The notes under the pieces are model-generated. The model worked only from the letters and a program-made list of their open reading frames with translations, had not been told where the DNA came from and searched no databases. A stretch of DNA of 64,000 nt from Myxococcaceae bacterium JPH2 (lineage in GTDB: Bacteria; Myxococcota; Myxococcia; Myxococcales; Myxococcaceae): assembly GCA_016458225.1 (NCBI GenBank), contig JAEMGR010000036.1:82655-146654 (forward strand), written 5' to 3'. Of this stretch, positions 52,188-61,900 are shown piece after piece. The translations under genes were made by a program, and so were the position numbers. The first letter of the stretch is position 1; the number at the start of each line of letters is the position of its first letter.

Positions 52188-52975
52188 TGCACGCACGTCC
52201 CCGGATGTCCGCCACCCTGCTTGGAGTCGCGCTGTTGCTGCCCGCCGTGAGTGCCGCGGCGGAGGCCGAGGCGAAGCTCGCGCCCGAGGCGCTCCTGCGC
52301 CACATCGACGAGAAGATGTCCTTTGCCAGCGACTACAAGGGCGTCGTCCGCATGTTCGAGACGAAGAAGGACGGCACCAAGCGGGCGCTGGAGGTCAACG
52401 TCTACCGCCGAGAGAAGACCCGCGAGCTGCTCTTCGTGTCCACGCAGCCGGCGCACCTGGCGGGGCAGGGCTACCTGCGCATCGGGCGCAATCTCTGGGA
52501 GTACGACCCGGGGACGGGCGCGTGGCGCCGCACCACCCAGCGCACCAACGTGCTCACCACCTTCGCGTGTGAGACGGACTTCGATCGCTCGCGGCTGGCG
52601 GAGGACTACACCGCCGCGGACGAGGGGCTGGAGACCGTCAGCGGCGTGGCCTACCGCAAGCTGCTGCTGACCGCGAAGGACCCGAACGGCACCGTGCCCT
52701 TCGCGCTCTTGCGCCTGTGGGTGGATCCGCAGAACAACATCGTCAAGCGCGTGGGGTATGCGCCCTCGGGCAAGTCGCTGCGCACCGACATCGTGCGCAG
52801 CTACCAGCGCTTCAAGGACCCCGTGTCGCAGCAGCAGGTGCTGCACTACCGCGAGGTGCTGGAGACGGACGATCAGCAGGGCTCGCAGATGCTCGTCCGC
52901 TACGAGGAGGTGGAGTTGGCGCCCTTGGACGCCAACATCTTCACCAAGGCGTGGCTCGAGTCTCGGATGCGGTAG
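52187..52975 (+). CDS. Outer-membrane lipoprotein-sorting-type (LolA/LolB-like fold) periplasmic protein
   Basis: A 262-aa exported protein with a signal peptide (SATLLGVALLLPAVSAAAEA) and a single beta-rich domain: DYKGVVRMFETKKDG, RELLFVSTQPAHLAGQGYLRIG, NLWEYDPGTGAWRR, YTAADEGLETVSGVAYRKLLLTAKD and LRLWVDPQNNIVKRVGYAPSGKSLRT. It resembles the family annotated as outer-membrane lipoprotein-sorting protein, often encoded after FtsX-type permeases. It would accept a hydrophobic cargo from the two permeases and ferry it across the periplasm. ATG 52187 overlaps the preceding stop; a GTG at 52184 is also possible. Its stop is 3 bases from the convergent NRPS stop. Confidence 0.8.
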   Translation: MHARPRMSATLLGVALLLPAVSAAAEAEAKLAPEALLRHIDEKMSFASDYKGVVRMFETKKDGTKRALEVNVYRREKTRELLFVSTQPAHLAGQGYLRIGRNLWEYDPGTGAWRRTTQRTNVLTTFACETDFDRSRLAEDYTAADEGLETVSGVAYRKLLLTAKDPNGTVPFALLRLWVDPQNNIVKRVGYAPSGKSLRTDIVRSYQRFKDPVSQQQVLHYREVLETDDQQGSQMLVRYEEVELAPLDANIFTKAWLESRMR

Positions 52976-52978
52976 CGC

Positions 52979-55900
52979 TCACGCCGCCTTCTCCTCGCCC
53001 ACCTGGGCCAGCACCCGCCGCGCCAGGGCGTCCGCGTTGGGCGACTGGAGCGTGCCGAAGTGAGAGCCCGGCAGCGCCACGCACTCCAGGCGCGCCGGCT
53101 CCAGATGTCGCTCCCAGCCGAGCAGCGCTCCCTGCTCGGCGCGGGACGCGGCGCTGGCGAACAGCAGCACGCGTGTGCGCAAGGTGGGCACCTTCCAGCC
53201 CATCACCTGCGGCACCAGCACCTCGCCCAGCACGCGCCAGATGCGCCGCAAGTCCCGCCCCTCGAAGTGGGGGGCCAGCATGCCGCGCTCTCGGCCGAGC
53301 TTCGCCACGCGCTCCCATTGCTGTGTCTCGTTCAGCGTGGCCAGCTCCGCCTCCAGCGCGGCGTCCAGCACGTTGAACTCGTCCGCCATGGCGCGGATTG
53401 GATCCTGGGGCTTCTGCGCGCCGTCGAGCGCCGGCAGTGAGTCCACCAGCGCCAGCACCTCCACGGTTTCGCCGGCGGCCTCCAGCAGCGCGGCGACACC
53501 GAGGGCCGGATATCCGCCATACGAGTAGCCCAGGAGTCGGTACGGCCCCTGGGGCTGCACCTCGCGGATGTCGCGCGCGTAGGCGGCCAGTCGCTCGTCG
53601 AAGGTGGCGTGGCCGTGCTTCGTCACCGTCTCCGGGGCTTGGATGCCGTAGCAGCGCAGGCGCGGCTCCAGCAGCGGCGTGAGGTGCCGGTAGTAGTGCA
53701 GCTCGCCGTCGGCCGGATGGAAGAGGAAGACCGGCGGCGCGTCCGAGGGCGTGCCGGGACCGGACAGGGACACCACGCTGGTGCGCGGCGGGCCCTCCTC
53801 CAGCAGCTCGCGCACCGCGTCCGCGGTCTCCTTCAGCATGGGGTACTGGAAGAGGGTGGCCAGCGGCACGGGCATGCCCAGCTCTTCCTCCATGCGCCCC
53901 AAAAGTCGCATGGCGAGGATGGAGTCGCCGCCCAGCAGGAAGAAGTCGTCGTCCGCGCGGACCTCCGGACGACCGAGCACCTCGCGCCACAGCCGGCCCA
54001 GCGCCATCTCCAGCGTGGAGCGGAACGGCGTCTCGTGTTGCTCAGTCGGAGTGCTCTCGACCGGAGCGACGGGAGGCGGCGGCGCCAGCGACTCGGGGGC
54101 GGGCAGCGCGTGGCGATCCACCTTGCCGTTCGCGTTGATGGGCAGGGCCTCCAGCACCACGAAGTCGGCCGGCACCATGTACGCCGGGAGCTGCGCGCCC
54201 ACGTGCTGCCGCAGGGCCTCCGCGCGCACGGTGACGGGCGAGGCCTGGAGGTACGCACACAACTGCGTCTGGCCCGCGGTGCCGGTGCGCGCCACCACGA
54301 CGGCCTCTTCCACGCCCGCGAAGCGGCGCAGGCAGGCTTCGATTTCAGCCAGCTCGATGCGGAAGCCGCGAATCTTCACCTGATGGTCCGCGCGGCCGAG
54401 GAAGCGCAGGCGCCCATCCGGTTGCTGACGGGCCAGGTCGCCCGTGTGGTACAGGCGCGCGCCGGGCTCGGACGCGAACGGGTCTGGCAGGAAGCGCTCG
54501 GCCGTGAGGTCCGGTGCGCCCAGGTAGCCGCGAGACAGCGCCGCGCCGCCGATGAACACGCGGCCCGGCAGGCCCGGCAGCACCGGCTCGCCTTGCTCAT
54601 CCAGCAGATAGAAGCGGACGCGGGGGATGGGGCGCCCGATGGGGAACGTCGCGTCGGTGCCCACGCCCTCGGGCCCGGGGATGTCGCAGGTGGCCGAGGT
54701 GATGGTGCACTCGGTGGGGCCGTAGACGTTGAGCCACGGCGCGTGGTCGCCGCCCACGCGGTTCCAGGCCTCGAAGGCCTCGCGCTTGAGGACATCGCCG
54801 CCGGGCGCCAGCAGCCGCAGCCGCGCGGGCACGCGCTGCCCATGGGCGTCCATCTGGCGGATCCACTCCTCGATGTACGTGGGAGGCAGGCTGATGATCG
54901 TGATGCCCGTCTCCTCCAGGTACGGCGTCATGGTGTGCGCCGGCACCAGCCCGCTGCGCATGACGACCGTGGCGCCCACGACGAGCGGCGGATACAGGTC
55001 CTCCGCCGCGGCGTCGAAGCTGAGCGGCGCGAACTGGAGCATCCGGTCACCGGGACGCAAGCCGAAGCGCCGAGCCAGCGCCACGTTGTGGTTCACCACG
55101 GAGCGGTGTTCCACCATGACGCCCTTGGGCTCGCCGGTGGAGCCAGAGGTGAACACGATGTACGCGAGCTGCGAGTCCGGCACGGGGCGAGGCCCGGGGG
55201 AGGTGTCCTCGGCGACGGTGTCCGGTTGCGGCGGGACCTCCACGTGCGCCACGAGGTCCGCGTGCGACGCGAGCGTCTCTGGGTCCACCCACATGCGGCG
55301 CACGCCCGAGCGTGACAGCACCGAGCGCTTGCGAGGCTCCGGCCAGCCCGCGTCGAGGGGCACGTAGGCACCGCCCGCCTTGAGGATGCCGAGCAGCGCG
55401 GCCATGCCCTGATTGGAGGGCTCCATCACCACGCCCACGCGCTCCTCGGGCTGGAGGCCCTGCGCCAGCAGGCGCGCGGCCAGGAGGTTCGCGCGCGCGT
55501 TCAGCTCCGCGTAGCTCCACGTGCTGTCGCCATGCGCCACCGCGGGCGCATGCGGCGAGCGCCGCACCTGGGCCTCGAAGAGGGTGTGCACGCATGCACC
55601 GGGGGGCACGTCCTGCGGCCCGCCATCCAGGGACGTGAGGGCATGGGCGCGCTGCTCCGCGGACAGGAGCGACAAGCGCGGGAGCGAGACGTCCGGTGCG
55701 CGGAGGACCTCGGACAGCAACTGCTCCAGGGCTCGCGCCATGCGTCGGGCCGTGCCGGGCGCGAAGAGCGCGCTGTCCGTCGCGAGCACGCCCACCGTGC
55801 CGCCCTCGGGCCGCTCGATGAGCTGCACCACGACGTCATAGGCGGGGATGACGCTGTCGCCTTCCAGGTACGTGGCGCCCAGGCCCGCGAAGTCGAGCGC

Positions 55901-58900
55901 GCCGGGACTGTCGAGCAGCAGCAGCGCTTGCGCCAGCGGTGGGGCGCTGCGCTGCGTGTCCGGATGCACGGCGTCCGCGATGCGCTTGAAGGGGACTTCC
56001 TGGTGCTCGGTCGCGTGGCCCACCACGTTCCACACGCGGCGCAGCAGCGCGCGGAAGGAGGGCGCTCCGGCCACCTCGGTGCACAGGGGCAGCACGTTGG
56101 CGAAGAAGCCCACCTGCTGCTCCGTACCGGGCCGCACGCGGCCGGAGAACGGTGAGGCCACCACCACGTGGGGCTGCGCGCTGAGTCGGTGCAGCCAGAG
56201 CTGCACGAGGGCCAGCACGGCGGTGAAGGCGGACACGCCCTCACTCCGAGCCAGCGCCTGGAGCGCGGTCCAGTGCTCGGAGGCCAACGTCAGCGGCTCG
56301 GGCCGCATGTTGGCGTTGAGGGCTGGGGCGCGGCGCGCGAAGTCCAGCGGCAGGTCCAACACGGGGGGCGCGTTCGCCAGGGCCTGCTTCCAGGACTCCA
56401 GCGCCGCGTCCACGTCGCGCAGGTGCTCGGGTGCGCGCTGCCAACGCGCGAAGTCCGCGTACGGATGCGGCGCGGGCGCGAGCAGGGGCAGGTGTCCCGA
56501 GTGCGCCGCGCGATAGGCCGCCGCCAGCTCCTGGAAGAATCCGCCCAGGCCAATGCCGTCGTTGACGAGGTGGCTCATGGCCACGACGAGCGCGTGCCGA
56601 GTGCCGTCGCTCGCGAGCCGGGCCAGCTCGAAGCGGTACAGCGGCCCGTGCTCCACGTCGAAGTGCGTGCGGTCATGGCGCACGGCCAGGTTGCGCGCGG
56701 CCTCCATCGCTTCGGCGGGAGGCAGGTGCGCCAGCTCCGTGCGGACGAGCACGGGCCGCGCGACGGGGTGCTCGCGAGTGAGCAGCGCGCTGCCCTCCAG
56801 GTGGAAGGTGGAGCGCAGCGTGGCGTTGCGCTCCAGGACGGCCTCCAGAGCCGCCTCCAGGTGCGCGGCGTCGAGCGGGCCCTCCAGCACCAGCACGGCG
56901 ATGACGACGAAGGGCGGAGCCTCGGGGAGCTGAAGCGCGTACCAGAGCCGCTCCTGCACGAGCGAGGCGGGCACGGGCCCAGAGGTCTCACGGTCGCGGC
57001 GAGCAATCGACGCGCGGGTGCGAGGCAGGGCATCGATGCGCGCGGCCAGCGCGGCCAGCGTCGGGGTGGCGAAGAGGGCCGCGACCGGCAGCTCCACGCC
57101 GAACTGCTCGCGAGCCCGCGCGGAGAGCTGCACGGAGAGGAGCGAGTGGCCCCCCAGCTCGAAGAAGTCGTCCCGCGCGCCGACACGCCGCACGCCCAGC
57201 AGCTCGCGCCACAGCTCCGCGAGCGCGACCTCGGTGGGCGTGGAGGGCGGGAGGAAGTCCTCGCTCCCAGCGGCCGCTTCGGGCGCGGGGAGCGCGTCGC
57301 GATCCACCTTCCCGTTGTGCGTCAGCGGCAGCGCCTTCAGCTCGACCAGCACGGCCGGGACGAGGTGCGCGGGGAGCCGCTGCGTGAGCGCATCTCGCAG
57401 CGCCTGCGTGTCCAGGCCGGGCTCCGTTCCCGTGACGTAGCCCACGAGGCGAGGTCCGGTGGCGCCATCGTTTCGCAGGACGACGCACGCGGCCTCCACG
57501 CCGGGGAGCGCGCACAGCGCGGCCTCTACCTCGCCGGGCTCCACGCGGTGGCCACGCACCTTCACCTGGAAGTCGGTGCGGCCCAGGTACTCCAGCTCGC
57601 CCGAGGGCCGCAGCCGCACGCGGTCGCCCGTGCGGTACAGCCGCGCGCCAGGCTCGGAGGAGAACGCATCCGGGATGAAGCGCTCGGCGGTCAACGCGGG
57701 GCGCTGCCAGTAGCCGCGCGCCACGCCGTCGCCGCCGATGAACAGCTCGCCGGGCGCGCCGGTGGGCACGGGCCGCAAGGCAGCGTCGAGCACATACAGG
57801 CGCGTGTTGGCGATGGGGCGCCCGATGGGCACCGTGCCCTCTTCCGGAGTGTCCACGCCCACGGTGTGGACGCAGCAGCCCACCACCGTCTCCGTGGGAC
57901 CGTACTCGTTGATGAGCCGCGTCTCGAGCGCGTGATGCCGCCAGGCCTGCACGGCCTGTGCGGTGAGCGCCTCGCCGCCGATGACGAAGGCCCGCGTGCG
58001 GCCGGCCCGCTCCGAGGCGGTGAGCTGCGCGGACAGGAGCTGGAGGTGCGAGGGCGTCAGCTTCACGAGGCTGAAGTCCCCGCGCGCACGCAGCGCCGCC
58101 GCGAGGCCCTCCACGCCGTCCTCCTCGGGAACCAGCTCCACCGGACGACCGGCGAGGAGCGGTGCCAGGAGGCTGGTGACGGTGAGGTCGAAGGCCAGCG
58201 ACGAGTGGACCGGTGCGCCTTCTCCCTCGGCCACCGCGTAGGTGCGCTGGGCCCAGGTCAGGTAGTTCACCACGCCCCGGTGCTCGACCATCACACCCTT
58301 GGGCTGGCCCGTGCTGCCCGAGGTGTAGAGCAGATACGCGAGGTCCTCCGCGGTCGCTTCGGGCGCGAGCGGGCCGTCTTCTTCACGGCCGGCGGTGCGG
58401 GCCCACTCGGAGTCCAGACACAGCACGAGCTGCTGCGAGGCGGGCAGCACGTCCACCAGCGCGTCCTCGGTCAACAGGACGGTGGCGGCCGTGTCCTCGA
58501 GCATGAAGGCGAGCCGCGATGCGGGATGAGTCGGATCCAGCGGGACATACGCGCCCCCCGCCTTCAACACGCCCAGCAGCGCCACCACCATGTCCACGGA
58601 GCGGTGGAGGAACAGCCCCACCAGCGTCTGCCGTCGCACGCCCATCCGGTGCAGGCGACGCGCGAGCTGGTTCGAACGCGACTCCAGCGCGCGGAAGGTG
58701 AGCTGGGTCTCCCCCGCGCGCAGGGCCACGGCCTCGGGAGTCCGCCGCGCCTGCTCGGTGAAGAGCGCGCCGAGGGTGGCCTCACGCGAGTAGTCCGCGC
58801 GGGTGTCGTTCCACGCGGTCAACACGGCATGGCGCTCGGTGCTCGGGAGCACGTCCAGCGCGCCCACGGACGTGGACGGCGACGCGAGCGCGTGCTCCAG

Positions 58901-61900
58901 CAGTCGCGCGTAGTGGGCCAGGAGGCGCTCGGCCGTCGCGGCCTCGTACAGCTCCGTGCCGTAGCGCAGCGCGAGCGTCTGTCCTTCCCCTGTGCTGGCG
59001 ACCCACAGCGAGAAGTCGAACGGGCTGGTGAGCAGCTCGGGCCGCAGAGTCTTCGCGCGCAGCTCGGGGAAGGCGTCCGCGAGTCCTCGCTCCACGCGCA
59101 CCAAATCGAACATCACCTGGAACAGCGGCGCCGCCGCGGTGGACCGCTCCACGCCCAGCGCGTGCACCACGCGATCCAGCGGCACGTCCTGATGGGCCAG
59201 GGCCTCCAGCACGGTGTCCCGCACCTGCGTGAGCAGCGCCTCGAAGGTCGTCTCCGAGGTCACCTGGGTGCGCAGCGCCACGGTGTTGAGCAGCAGGCCG
59301 ACGACGCCCTCGGTGGCCGGATGCGTGCGGCCGGAGACCGGCGTGCCGACGCAGAAGTCCTCCTGGCCCGTGTAGCGATGGAGCAGGGCCGCGAAGGCCG
59401 CGTACAGCACCATGTACGGCGTCACGCCGCGCGCCTGGCAGAGCGCATCGAGCGCCTGCACCGTGCTCGCGGGCAGCGGATGGTCGGCGGTGATAGCGCC
59501 CGCGAAGGTGGGCGTGGCCGGGCGCGGCTTGTCGGGCGTGAGCTTGAGCACGCCCGGCACACCCGCGAGCCGGCGCTTCCAGAAGTCCAGCTGGGCCTCG
59601 TCGCGCGCGAGCACCGGGGCGGAGCGCTGCCACGCGGCCACGTCGGCATGCTCCAGCCGCACGGGAGGCGTGGACGGGACGCGCTGCTGTCGGAGGGCGG
59701 CATAGGCCTCGCCCAGCTCTCGGGAGAGCACATCCAGGGAGAGCCCATCCACCACGAGGTGGTGGAACGCGAGCAGGAGCACGTGCTGCTCTGGCGCGGC
59801 GCGCAGCAGTCGGAACCGGTAGAGCGGTCCGCGCTCCAGGTCGAAGGCGGCGTGCACGGCATCGCGCATCCACCGGGCCCGGTTCGTCGAGGAGTTCTCC
59901 TCGGTGCCCAGTGTGTCCACGGCCAGGACCGTGGCGGGCACGGAGTTCTGCACCGGCACGGGACGTCCACCGCGCGAGGCGACCGTGAGCCGCAACACCG
60001 CGTGCCGCTCCAGCAGCCAGCGCAGCGCTGCATCCAGCGCGGCGGCGTCAATCGGGCCTTCCAGCTCCACGGCCTCGGAGAGGTGATACGCGCGGCTGTC
60101 CGGATGGAGCTGCTGGATGAACCACAGTCGCTCCTGCGCGGGCGACAGAGTGTGCTCCACGTCGGCCGCGAGCGGCTGGGGCGCGGGGAGCCCGGAGGAC
60201 TTCCCACGTCGCTCGGCCACCTCACGCGCGAGCCCCGCGACAGTGGGCTCGGTGAAGAACGCGACCAACGGCAGGTCCACGGCCAGGGCCGCGCGCACCC
60301 GCGCCACCAGCCGCGTCGCCGCGAGCGAGTGGCCGCCCAGGTGGAAGAAGTCGTCCTCGCGCCGAACCTGGGACACGCCCAGCACCTGACCGAAGAGCTG
60401 GGCGAGCAGCGTCTCCACGGGCCCGCGAGGCGGCTCACCCTCCGACTCGGCCCGCTCCAGCTCGGGGACGGGCCGCGCCGCGAGCGCACGCCGATCCACC
60501 TTGCCGCTGGTGGTGAAGGGCAGCGCGGGGACCGCGAAGAACCGCGTGGGGACGAGCGCATCCGGGAGTGCTCGCGCGAGCGCATCGCGCAGCTTCTCCA
60601 CCCCATCGCCCTCGATGACGACGAAGGCCTCCAAGCGCGTGTCGCGCTGGCTCCCTCTCACCACGACGCCCGCCTGGCGCACGCCCGGCTGACGCAGCAG
60701 CGCGGCCTCGACCTCCTCCAGCTCCACGCGGACACCGCGCACCTTCACCTGGAAGTCGGCGCGCCCAAGGAAGGTCAACGTGCCATCCGCGAGCCACCGC
60801 ACCCGGTCTCCCGTGCGATAGAGCCTCGCGCCCAGGACCTCCGAGAACGGATCCGGCACGAAGCGCTCGGCGGTGAGGTCCGGACGGTCGCGGTAGCCGC
60901 GGCCCAGGCCCGTGCCGGCGATGAACAGCTCGCCCGGGACGCCTGGGGGAACGGGCTCGCCACGCGCGTCCAGCACGTACAACCGGCAGCGGTCCAAGGG
61001 GCGGCCCAAGCGCACGGGGCGGTCGGGCCGGGTTACCTCGGCGGTGACGTTGATGCTCGTCTCGATGGGGCCGTAGGTGTTGAGCAGCCGCCCTTGCGTG
61101 AAGGCGAGCTGCTTCACCAGCGCATCGGGCAGCACCTCGCCTCCGGTGACGAGCACCTTCAGCGCGCGGAACGCCTCCAGCGCGCCGGGTTCCTCCAGCG
61201 CGGTGGCCAGCGAAGACGGCGTGAGGACCGCGTGCGTGATGTGGTGCTCGCGCAGATCGCGTCCCAGTCCGAGCGGTCCCACCTCGCGCAGCACGGTGCA
61301 GGCGCCGCGCGTGAGGCTGAAGAGCAGCTCCTCCAGGTGCATGTCGAACGACAGGCTGCCCGACGAGGCCCAGCGGTCTCCGGGCTTCGTGGCGTAGGTC
61401 GCGTCGAAGGCGGCGAAGGCGTGGACGATGTTGCCGTGGGTCAGCTCCGCGCCCTTGGGCTCACCCGTGGAGCCCGAGGTGTAGAGCACATACGCGAGGT
61501 TCGCGGCGGCGGGTGGACGAGGCACGGGCAGCGCGGACATGTCCGCGTCACCGTCGGGCGATACGCACGGCACCCCCAGCTCCACGTCGGCGAACAGCGA
61601 GGGACGGCTGACGACGAGGCGCGCGCGTGACTGCCGCAGCAGCGAGGCGCGGCGGGCTGCCGGATGGGTGGCCTCCAGCGGCAGACAGCCGGCGCCACTG
61701 AGGAAGATGCCCAGCAGCGCCACCACGGCATCCGGAGAGCGCTCCAGGCACAGGCCCACCACGACCTCGGGCCCCGCCCCCTGCGCCGTGAGCCGAGCCG
61801 CCAGTCGTGAGGCGCGCAGGTGTAGCTCGCGGAACGTGAGCGAGCCCTGCGGTGCCACCACCGCGAGCGCGTCCGGCGTGCGCGCGACCTGGGCCTCGAA

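Noticed and set aside
56168..61630. An 1820-codon open frame on the + strand opposite the NRPS
   Set aside because: It is entirely antisense to well-supported C, A and PCP domains; its translation is Arg/His/Gly/Gln-rich without domains. Long antisense frames are expected in DNA this GC-rich.
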